Source: Massilibacteroides sp.
Lineage (GTDB): Bacteria; Bacteroidota; Bacteroidia; Bacteroidales; Tannerellaceae
NCBI GenBank assembly: GCA_028708075.1
Contig: JAQVZS010000007.1
Location: 1-58,845 of the forward strand
Direction of reading: 5' to 3'
DNA: 58,845 nt
The notes beneath the pieces were generated by a model. That model was not told the origin of the DNA, did no database searches, and worked only from the letters and a program-made list of their open reading frames with translations. The position numbers and the translations under genes were made by a program. Below, piece after piece: positions 1 through 6,640 of the stretch; positions within the stretch are counted from its first letter, which is position 1, and every line of letters begins with the position of its first letter.

Positions 1-1
1 A

Positions 2-991
2 AAAGAATTAAAGAATAAAATAACACTAGGTGCCGATTATGAGAACGAAGAAAGAACTTCTGTTGTTAATTCCGGTGATGATGTTTCCAATTCTGCAACG
101 GTAGTCGGTGTATTTGTACAAGGACATTCGAAAATTTCAATGGTCTCTGTTTCGTACGGTGTTCGTTGGGATAATTACAGAAGCGAATATGGCACAAACT
201 CACTTGATGGCGATAAAATTTCACCTAATGCAGGCTTGTCGGTAGAACCTATAAAAGGGATGGAATTGTTTGCCAATTATAGTACGGCAGTCCGGGCTTC
301 GGGGACAATTCCCGTACAATGGATGTCAAGTATTGCCGACAGCGTCAGTTTCAATAATGGGAAACCATTGGAAGCGGAGACATCGGTTATGTTCGATGGC
401 GGAATTCGTTTTTCAAAAGAAAAAATATTTGCAGGAAATGACGAGCTGTCAGTAAGCGCAAAAGGATTCAAAACTAAGATGGATAACCTTATTGAAGTCA
501 CTGTCGGAGGGAAACAAGGCTTACCAGTTAGTGGTATTGGTAACGATCCTTTTGGTGTTATATCTAAAGGATACGAGCTTTCTCTGGATTACCAAATAAA
601 AAATTTAATAAACAGATTTACTTATATTCATACAGATGTTGAAAACGAGGATGGAGAACCAATTGAGGCGACCCGAAGAAAAGCAGCGCCCTCTGGCGAT
701 CGTTTCAACTGGAACTTATCGTGGCAGCCAATTCCCGAATTGCAGGTCGGATATACGTTGAATTTGGTAGGAAAGTTGAACGATGTGTACGAAATACCAC
801 GTCCTGCGTATGTGTTGCACAATGTGCAGTTGCTTTGGTTTTCTCAAACAGTAAAAGGATTATCTGTAGCGCTTGCGGTCAATAATCTTTTTGACAAACA
901 ATACAGGGAGCAAACATCTATCGCACAAGGTGAAGCAATCATTTTGGAACCGGGTCGAGACTTACGTGTAACATTATCTTATAAATTCTAA
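2..991 (+). CDS. TonB-dependent outer-membrane receptor, C-terminal part
   Basis: The frame is open from base 2, so the start lies left of the window; 329 codons are visible. The sequence is amphipathic beta-barrel material: alternating strands, a late segment VNNLFDKQYREQ typical of TonB-dependent receptors, a GRDLRVTLSYKF end with the terminal Phe used for outer-membrane assembly. It belongs to the compact siderophore/haem-type receptors rather than SusC (no SusC-type repeats). Such barrels import scarce ligands using TonB energy. The substrate cannot be read from this part. The next gene starts 24 bp after the stop and is probably co-transcribed. Confidence 0.88.
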   Translation, partial: KELKNKITLGADYENEERTSVVNSGDDVSNSATVVGVFVQGHSKISMVSVSYGVRWDNYRSEYGTNSLDGDKISPNAGLSVEPIKGMELFANYSTAVRASGTIPVQWMSSIADSVSFNNGKPLEAETSVMFDGGIRFSKEKIFAGNDELSVSAKGFKTKMDNLIEVTVGGKQGLPVSGIGNDPFGVISKGYELSLDYQIKNLINRFTYIHTDVENEDGEPIEATRRKAAPSGDRFNWNLSWQPIPELQVGYTLNLVGKLNDVYEIPRPAYVLHNVQLLWFSQTVKGLSVALAVNNLFDKQYREQTSIAQGEAIILEPGRDLRVTLSYKF

Positions 992-1015
992 TGAAAATAA
1001 ATTATACCAACAAAG

Positions 1016-2149
1016 ATGAAAAAAAAAATTGTGATTTTTTTTGCGTTGCTTGCTACAAGCATGGGAATGTGGGCGCAAAGGCCCAATGCGTCAAGTCGAA
1101 ATATGGTGCCGCCTTTACTGCAGGATATGATGAATAAAAGCTATTTGCCTTATATTATCAAAATGTCTGCTGAAGCAGGTGTGTTTGATGCGCTTAGGGA
1201 TAAAACGTTAACAGTAACGGAATTTTCGGAAATGCTAAAGACAAGGGAAGTTGTTTCCGATGCATTATTGGGGGTTTTGGTTGCCGCAGAGTTAATCAAT
1301 TACAACGACGGAAAATATAGCCTTTCTCAAACAGCTTCTGATTATTTGGTTGCTCAATCGCCCAAAAGCCAGCTTGTCTGGTTAAACGAAAACGCACCGA
1401 TGCCTTTTAGGGAAATGACCGGATTGAAAGAAGCGTTGTTTGGTGTTAAGAAAAAAACAGACAAGGGAGAAGAAATGAATGAAAAAGAGAATTCGTCAAT
1501 CGGCATGTGGCAAGATAAAGAAAAACTTATCGCAACAAAAAACCAGCGGCTTAAAGACAAACAGACACAAATCATTATCGATTTCCTTGAGTCGCTGCCC
1601 GAATTTGATAATTGCCGTAAAATGATAGATTATGCCGGTAGCATTGGATATTATTCAATGGCTATTCTTAATAAAAATTCAGCATTGAAAGCTTATGTTT
1701 ACGACCTACCCGAAGTGTGTGAGATTGCGCTCGACGTGCAAAAAGACGAGAAAAATTTTAACCGCGTAACATTTTGTCCTTTTGATATGAGAAAAGACAA
1801 TTCGTTTGGAGAAGGCTACGATTTGTTTTTTGTGTCAAATGCTCTTTACGGTAACCGGACAAAAGAGAAATTGGTCGATTTTTTCAAAAAAGCAAACCAA
1901 TCGATGAAAATGGACGGTGTATTGGTCTCAAACCATTGGATGATTCAACACGGTAAGAATTACGTGAGTACAACTATTACTGAGTTGAAGAACAGTTTTA
2001 GCGGGCGCCCGGTACATTACATTGAAGAAGAAATTCTAAAGCAAGTGCTAGCCGAAACAGGTTTTGATAACTATACCGTTAAAATTATCGATGAACAAGC
2101 GGCAAAGCCCCGGCTGTTGATTGCTGCGCGGAAAGTGAAAAATTTATAA
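1016..2149 (+). CDS. Exported protein with O-methyltransferase (family 2) fold, catalytic motifs eroded
   Basis: 377 aa. Residues 1-20 form a signal peptide (basic KKK, hydrophobic core, MWA-Q cleavage). Residues about 40-115 resemble the winged-helix dimerisation domain of plant-type O-methyltransferases (GVFDAL, YSLSQTASDYL); about 180-377 resemble the Methyltransf_2 SAM domain. The SAM motif I, normally DVGGGxG, reads IDYAGSIG (204-211); the following acidic DLPEV (230-234) is kept. Where the family has the catalytic LHDW, this protein has LYGN (277-280). SAM is not known in the periplasm, so methyl transfer there is doubtful. It lies directly behind a TonB receptor gene and may bind or present that receptor's ligand (inference). 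Fold call is firm, function is not. Confidence 0.72.
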   Translation: MKKKIVIFFALLATSMGMWAQRPNASSRNMVPPLLQDMMNKSYLPYIIKMSAEAGVFDALRDKTLTVTEFSEMLKTREVVSDALLGVLVAAELINYNDGKYSLSQTASDYLVAQSPKSQLVWLNENAPMPFREMTGLKEALFGVKKKTDKGEEMNEKENSSIGMWQDKEKLIATKNQRLKDKQTQIIIDFLESLPEFDNCRKMIDYAGSIGYYSMAILNKNSALKAYVYDLPEVCEIALDVQKDEKNFNRVTFCPFDMRKDNSFGEGYDLFFVSNALYGNRTKEKLVDFFKKANQSMKMDGVLVSNHWMIQHGKNYVSTTITELKNSFSGRPVHYIEEEILKQVLAETGFDNYTVKIIDEQAAKPRLLIAARKVKNL

Positions 2150-2175
2150 GCTTAAAAATAGTTTAGATATTCTTA

Positions 2176-2219
2176 AAGCCTGTTCTTATTTCTAAATAGA
2201 AGTAGGGAGCAGGCTTTTA
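2176..2219 (+). terminator. Rho-independent terminator after the methyltransferase-like gene
   Basis: AAGCCTG (2176-2182) pairs with CAGGCTT (2210-2216), with a further small ATTT/AAAT pairing in the loop, and is followed by a short T run. It lies about 27 bases after the stop at 2149. Confidence 0.6.
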
Positions 2220-2410
2220 TAAAATGGTGCACAACATATACTGTGTGATAAATATTTTAATCAACACAACAAAACTAATAGATCAGAGGTGTATATGATC
2301 TATCTCAATTTATAAAAAGTAAAATGAACATTCCAGTATAGCCATGTCAAAAATTACCTGTTGCGCGAGTAATTCATGTTTACCTGTTCTTGTATTTTAT
2401 ATCGTATAGA

Positions 2411-2446
2411 AAAACCGGGAACCTGATTATTGGTTTTCCCCGTTTT
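2411..2446 (-). terminator. Terminator overlapping the end of the flavin oxidoreductase gene
   Basis: Bases 2411-2421 and 2436-2446 form an 11-bp stem with one mismatch; on the minus strand it is followed by TTTTTC. The stem includes the last codons of the gene. Confidence 0.6.
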
Positions 2447-3509
2447 TCCATTCATTGATCAGTTCCTGAAAGGTTTCTTTGACCGACGTTATCCGTTTTG
2501 CCCGGAAGGCGTTTGAACCGGCAAACGCGTAACCATACTCAAAATTTCCTATGAAAGCATTATATAACGCCATGATGATGCAATACGGGCTTGTCGCGAT
2601 ATTGCATGTTTTAATGCAGTTGTAGGGGCAAATTTTGGGTTGCTTCAACCCTTCTTTAACTTTGTCAAGAAAAGAACTTCGGATAGCTCTTCCAGGCATA
2701 CCGACCGGACTTTTGATAATTTCAATATCTTCTTGAGTGGCCTGAATGTAGGCGTTCTTAAAAGCTTCCGATGCATCACATTCGGTTGTTGTGACAAAAC
2801 GGGTACCCAACTGAACTCCTGATGCACCTAAATTCATGATGCGTAAAATATCTTCGCCTGTATAAATCCCTCCTGCAGCAATAACAGGGATATTTTTATG
2901 GTATTTTTGTTCGAATAAAGAAACTTCCTGCACAACTTCAGGCAGAAGTTCTTCCAGAGAAAACCTCTCATCATTCAGTTGAGTTTCTTTAAAGCCCAGA
3001 TGTCCTCCGGCTTTCGGGCCTTCCAATACAACAGCATCCGGCAAATAATTGTAATGTGCCTGCCATCTTTCACAGATGATACGAGTAGCCCGAGCACTTG
3101 ATACAATCGGGACAAGTTTGGTTACACTATCTTTTTTCAGGAAAGAAGGCAAATCCAACGGAAGTCCCGCTCCACTGAATATAATATCTACCTTTTCGGA
3201 GATACATGTTTTTACTAATTCTGCGAAATCTGACAAAGCGACCATGATATTTACGCCGATGATTCCGCCTGTTTCTCTTATTTTTTCTCTTGTTTTGCGA
3301 ACCTCTTCAATTAATCCGAGGTTCCCTGCTTCTGTATAGTTGGGAGATAGTTTCCGATATAAAAGTCCGAGTCCGGCTGCTGAGATAACACCAATCCCAC
3401 CTTCTTTTGCAACTGCCGAGGCTAAACCGGAAAGCGAAATGCCTACACCCATTCCTCCTTGAACAATAGGTATGAGTGAGGTCAAATCTCCTATTTTTAA
3501 TGATTTCAT
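2427..3509 (-). CDS. NAD(P)H-dependent flavin oxidoreductase, nitronate monooxygenase family
   Basis: 360 aa from the ATG at 3509, which opens MKSLKIGDLTSLIPIVQGGM. A longer frame starts at 3581, but a -7 box sits at 3549-3556, between the two candidate starts, so the shorter form is preferred. It is a TIM-barrel FMN protein: PIVQGGMGVGIS near the N-terminus, GLPLDLPSF, EGPKAGGHLG (phosphate/FMN loop), AAGGIYTGEDI and GASGVQLGTRFV. Relatives oxidise nitronates or act as FabK-like enoyl reductases; the true substrate is open. A C-terminal cysteine set (C-x3-C-x3-C-x7-C, starting CPYNC) marks a subgroup and could bind metal or Fe-S. Monocistronic by its surroundings. Confidence 0.85.
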   Translation of the reverse strand: MKSLKIGDLTSLIPIVQGGMGVGISLSGLASAVAKEGGIGVISAAGLGLLYRKLSPNYTEAGNLGLIEEVRKTREKIRETGGIIGVNIMVALSDFAELVKTCISEKVDIIFSGAGLPLDLPSFLKKDSVTKLVPIVSSARATRIICERWQAHYNYLPDAVVLEGPKAGGHLGFKETQLNDERFSLEELLPEVVQEVSLFEQKYHKNIPVIAAGGIYTGEDILRIMNLGASGVQLGTRFVTTTECDASEAFKNAYIQATQEDIEIIKSPVGMPGRAIRSSFLDKVKEGLKQPKICPYNCIKTCNIATSPYCIIMALYNAFIGNFEYGYAFAGSNAFRAKRITSVKETFQELINEWKNGENQ

Positions 3510-3548
3510 TTCAATAGAATTATAGTAAATCTTATTAATTATTTGGAG

Positions 3549-3556
3549 CAAAGGTA
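3549..3556 (-). promoter_or_regulatory. Candidate -7 box for the flavin oxidoreductase gene
   Basis: TACCTTTG on the minus strand matches Bacteroidetes TAnnTTTG, 40 bases before the ATG at 3509. No clear -33 TTG was found. Confidence 0.5.
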
Positions 3557-3610
3557 GCACACATTTTATTTTTTTGTGCATTATTGTTGTTTAATTTTGC
3601 GCAGATTCTT

Positions 3611-3853
3611 CATCGGGATGCCGATTTGGTTTTAACATTTGGGATAGTGGGGTTTTTTTAATTGAATATCAATCATAAAAAGCATACCTATGATTTTAAA
3701 AATCCTTCGGTATCTTTTTAAAAATTCTTCGATATGTTTTTTTAAAACGTTCGATATGTTTTTTTTAGTCCGTAGTTATCTTTGAAATTCAGTCGTAAAA
3801 TATTTTAAAAAACGATCGGGATGATTTTTTTTCGAAAAAAAACGATCGGGATG
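3611..3853. repeat. Degenerate TCGGGATG + T-tract repeats, block 1
   Basis: Six related units begin near 3611, 3704, 3725, 3748, 3811 and 3841. The core is (G/C)ATCGGGATG or the variant TTCGATATG, usually followed by a run of T and then A-rich sequence; the 3704-3748 units are spaced by 21-23 bases. Two copies (3811, 3841) share AACGATCGGGATG exactly. A related block lies at 43391-43550. The role is unknown. Confidence 0.6.
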
Positions 3854-3897
3854 TTCCTTTTTTTATTTTTGTTGGTAAGCCAGACTTAATTTTAAAG

Positions 3898-4057
3898 CAT
3901 AAAAAATAGCCGCCCTTCACAAGGAGGCTATATTTTAATGGAGAGTAAGTAACCAATAAAAAAACTTCTCCCCATACGGTGTTTAATCATCTTATATGCT
4001 TACATAATTAGCATAAGGTTCTGATATAGCGATTATACTAATAGTGTTACTTTTTCA
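3898..4057 (-). ncRNA. Candidate small non-coding RNA, about 160 nt
   Basis: On the minus strand, a promoter-like TTG-N20-TATCTTTG (4062-4092) is followed by about 160 nt and then a strong hairpin plus T6 (3899-3931). The span holds no convincing reading frame. Near the 5' end AAGTAAC pairs with GTTACTT about 100 nt later, enclosing a second hairpin (CTTATGCT with AGCATATAAG). A long-range closing stem, an inner hairpin and a terminator suggest a structured RNA, 6S-like in layout but not recognised by sequence. It could instead be part of an untranslated region. Confidence 0.42.
3899..3931 (-). terminator. Terminator of the candidate small RNA
   Basis: ATAGCC-G-CC (from 3906) pairs with GG-A-GGCTAT (to 3931) around a short loop; on the minus strand it is followed by TTTTTT. 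Confidence 0.65.
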
Positions 4058-4061
4058 TTAG

Positions 4062-4092
4062 CAAAGATAGATCGACTTACTTTCCTCCGCAA
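4062..4092 (-). promoter_or_regulatory. Promoter of the candidate small RNA
   Basis: Minus strand: TTG (4090-4092), a 20-base spacer, then TATCTTTG (4062-4069). Both elements and the spacing fit the Bacteroidetes -33/-7 consensus, one of the best matches in the window. Confidence 0.6.
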
Positions 4093-4156
4093 TACCTAAA
4101 AATTAGTATATCTCAACAACCTCTACCTAACCATGGTGATTCTTTCTTGATTATAT

Positions 4157-4187
4157 AAAAAAGAGATGCTCCTTATCTGAGCATCTC
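4157..4187 (-). terminator. Terminator after pstS
   Basis: GAGATGCTC (4163-4171) and GAGCATCTC (4179-4187) form a perfect 9-bp stem with a 7-base loop; the minus-strand 3' side runs into TTTTTTATA. It lies 25 bases beyond the pstS stop. Confidence 0.85.
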
Positions 4188-4212
4188 CCTTACTTCTATT
4201 TTATGTGTCTTC

Positions 4213-5031
4213 TTATTTTACCGGGATATAGCCTACTTCCTTAACAATCGTCTGTCCCTGCGTCGAAAGAACGTAGTCGATGAAGGGTTTAACTAAGGAT
4301 TCGTTTTTCGCATCGTAATAGTAGAATAACGGACGGACAATTGGATAGGAGCGGTTGTTTGCATTGGCGATAGTGGGTTCGACAGATGTCTTTCCTCCAT
4401 CATATGATATATGCAACGCTTTCACATCCTTATTCAGGTAAGCAAGACCGACATATCCTATAGCTCCTTTAGTCTGGCTTACGCTTTGAATGATTGCGCC
4501 AGTTGCCGGCATACTTAAAATACCATTCATGTAATTTTTATTTTTCAGGACATTTTCTTTGAAAAATTCGTATGTTCCGGAAGAGGTTTCGCGTGAATAA
4601 GCCACAATCTTCATATCCGTTCCACCTACTTCTTTCCAATTCTTGATTTTCCCGGTGAAAATTCCTTCCAGCTGTTCGCGGGTGAGATTAGATAGTTTAT
4701 TAGATGGATGAACGACAACAGCCAAAGCATCGTAACCTACAACAATTTCCTTGATATTTTTTTTCGCTTCCTGTAACTTGATTTTTTCGTCAAATTTCAT
4801 CTTGCGCGAACTCATGGCAATTTCCGTAGTCCCTTCTTTCAATGCCGAAATGCCGACCCCAGAGCCTCCACCTGTAACCGTTATTTTGGCACTTTTATTT
4901 TTATTCATAAAACTTTCTGCTTCTTTTTGCGTGAGAGGCAGGCAGGTATCACTTCCTTTAATCCGTTGGGCAGACACCGATGTTGTCGCTATTCCTAACA
5001 TCAAAACGACAAAAAAGATTGTTTTCTTCAT
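4213..5031 (-). CDS. pstS: Phosphate ABC transporter substrate-binding protein PstS
   Basis: 272 aa with a signal peptide (cleavage about VSA-Q, residue 21). It is a type-2 periplasmic-binding fold: GSDTCLPLTQ at 26-35, GGGSGVGISALKEG and the IAMSSRKM segment form the phosphate pocket, and SRETSSGTYEFF is the second phosphate loop of PstS proteins. It binds orthophosphate in the periplasm for PstCAB. Those permease and ATPase genes are not in this window. The porin gene lies 94 bp upstream on the same strand with no clear promoter between them, so the two are probably co-transcribed. A terminator follows. Confidence 0.9.
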   Translation of the reverse strand: MKKTIFFVVLMLGIATTSVSAQRIKGSDTCLPLTQKEAESFMNKNKSAKITVTGGGSGVGISALKEGTTEIAMSSRKMKFDEKIKLQEAKKNIKEIVVGYDALAVVVHPSNKLSNLTREQLEGIFTGKIKNWKEVGGTDMKIVAYSRETSSGTYEFFKENVLKNKNYMNGILSMPATGAIIQSVSQTKGAIGYVGLAYLNKDVKALHISYDGGKTSVEPTIANANNRSYPIVRPLFYYYDAKNESLVKPFIDYVLSTQGQTIVKEVGYIPVK

Positions 5032-5125
5032 TTTCGAACAGAATTATAATTTTCTGATACAAAGAAAATCCTTGCATGTTTCAACCTCGTGAAACAGGTG
5101 TTACAATCCGGTTAAGTATTTGCCT

Positions 5126-6415
5126 TTAAAATTTATATTGCAACCTAACAGTCAGAACGTTATCTTTTCTGTCGGCAGAATATCCGTTGAGGTTGGCGCT
5201 TTTTTCATTTTGGTTGAATTCGTAATAACACTGCAGACGGATATTTTTGTTTATTCGGTACATGCCACCGATCCCGATCGTACTTTGTGCCAAGTCGGTT
5301 GCCGTTGTCATACTGTATTCGCGTCCGACTTCATCTTCTTTCACGTTCGTATTTGGGTCGTACGCATCGTATTTAAAAACTGCTGAAAAAGGGCTTATTC
5401 CGATGTCTTGAATTAGATAGAAGAAATAGCCGAGAAACGGACGTTCATATAACGCGTTTGCGTCGTTGTTTACCGGACGAGAACTGTAGTTCGGGCTCTT
5501 GCTGCTTCCGGAGATCCCCGGTTGTGTTCCCCACAATCCCTCTGCCCGAAATGTGGTCTTCCCAAAATCGGAAAAAACGGTAAGTTGTGCGTCTAATCCG
5601 AAATATTCCCGTTTCATGAATGTACCGGTCTTGTCTTTTTCAATGACGCGGAATTTGGCGCCTTCCATTTCATAGGCTTTCATTGTCGGATTATATACAC
5701 TTCCGTTATAATATGAAAAGCCTAATCCCCATTGCGCCAGATTTCCTATTGGTTTCGTAGCGCCGAGCCGTCCGATAAAGTCTTTTCGGTTGTCCGTTTC
5801 TGGGTTGATGCTGTTCCCGGCAAAGAGTCCGGCGTCAAGCCGCAGGAACGAAAAAGGCGATTCCTCCGGCGCACGCAAAGTCAGCATTGCCCCCAAATCC
5901 CGTTCGTCTGGGAAAAAATACTGGATAACTGTAGCCCGTTCCGGCGATTCCAGGTTTGATGTGGAATAGGATACTTCATAACCGAAAGGACGATTGAAAA
6001 TACCCGCCATCAACCGGTTCCGCTTCGTCCAGGGATCTTTGATGCCGATATATAAATCCCGGAAACTTACCCCTTTGTCGTTGGTCTCAATTTGTACGGC
6101 TCCTGTACCCATTCCGTCGTTGTATTCAAATTTCATCCGTCCCCGTCGGATTCCGATCCGGTTATATCCTTCCTCGGGATTTTCATTTGTATCACCTACT
6201 TTTAATGTAGCGTCTTTCTGACCATACTGAAATTGTCCTTGCAGATAGGCGGATACTTTAAACTTACTCAGTTGTTTGACCACTTTGTCTAATGTTTCCA
6301 CTTCATTGGATAAGGTATCTAGGCGTTCTTCTAGACGTTCAATATCCTGCGCATGAAAGGCAGCAGGACGTAATATCATTGTAATCAATATTGCGAAAGC
6401 CGTTTTTTTCTTCAT
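5126..6415 (-). CDS. Phosphate-selective porin (OprO/OprP family)
   Basis: 429 aa from the ATG at 6415; an in-frame ATG seven codons earlier would put MQQKKLG ahead of the signal peptide and is less likely. Signal peptide to about residue 23 (FHA-Q). A short coiled coil (IERLEERLDTLSNEVETLDK) precedes a 16-strand-type barrel ending LTVRLQYKF with the terminal Phe. Family traits: FEYNDGMGTGAVQIETND, a GYEVSYSTSNLESPERA loop and conserved tyrosine/arginine-rich strands. These porins pass phosphate or other small anions across the outer membrane. Pairing with pstS supports a phosphate-uptake role; exact anion preference is not visible. Confidence 0.85.
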   Translation of the reverse strand: MKKKTAFAILITMILRPAAFHAQDIERLEERLDTLSNEVETLDKVVKQLSKFKVSAYLQGQFQYGQKDATLKVGDTNENPEEGYNRIGIRRGRMKFEYNDGMGTGAVQIETNDKGVSFRDLYIGIKDPWTKRNRLMAGIFNRPFGYEVSYSTSNLESPERATVIQYFFPDERDLGAMLTLRAPEESPFSFLRLDAGLFAGNSINPETDNRKDFIGRLGATKPIGNLAQWGLGFSYYNGSVYNPTMKAYEMEGAKFRVIEKDKTGTFMKREYFGLDAQLTVFSDFGKTTFRAEGLWGTQPGISGSSKSPNYSSRPVNNDANALYERPFLGYFFYLIQDIGISPFSAVFKYDAYDPNTNVKEDEVGREYSMTTATDLAQSTIGIGGMYRINKNIRLQCYYEFNQNEKSANLNGYSADRKDNVLTVRLQYKF

Positions 6416-6480
6416 TCCTAACTTTTTTTGTTGCATGGGTAAACCTCATTTTCATGGACAAAGTAATGAAATATGTATTG

Positions 6481-6488
6481 CAAATATA
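6481..6488 (-). promoter_or_regulatory. Candidate -7 box for the porin-pstS operon
   Basis: TATATTTG on the minus strand matches TAnnTTTG, 66 bases before the ATG at 6415. No convincing -33 element or Pho-type operator was identified. Confidence 0.45.
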
Positions 6489-6574
6489 ATTCAAAAAAAA
6501 TGAAGAGCATGAAACACCTTGTTTTTCTATCGGTAAAAGGTGGACGAACTCTTTCGGGATAAATGTGCCCGATG

Positions 6575-6610
6575 AAAAAATAAGCCGGTCGATAGACTTT
6601 GACCGGCTTA
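6575..6610 (-). terminator. Terminator after purL
   Basis: TAAGCCGGTC (6581-6590) and GACCGGCTTA (6601-6610) make a perfect 10-bp stem with a 10-base loop, followed on the minus strand by TTTTTTC. Confidence 0.9.
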
Positions 6611-6640
6611 TTGAAAGCTCTAGGATTGATATGTAAAAGC

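Larger units (their letters stand above)
3510..4212. other. 703-bp AT-rich intergenic space
   Basis: No protein gene was recognised. The space holds the oxidoreductase promoter (3549-3556), a block of degenerate TCGGGATG/T-tract repeats (3611-3853), a candidate small RNA unit (3898-4057) with its promoter (4062-4092), and the pstS terminator (4157-4187). Confidence 0.7.

Noticed and set aside
3704-3853. Possible CRISPR array
   Set aside because: The repeats are degenerate, only 10-13 bases are shared, spacing varies, and homopolymer runs replace unique spacers; no cas gene is near.
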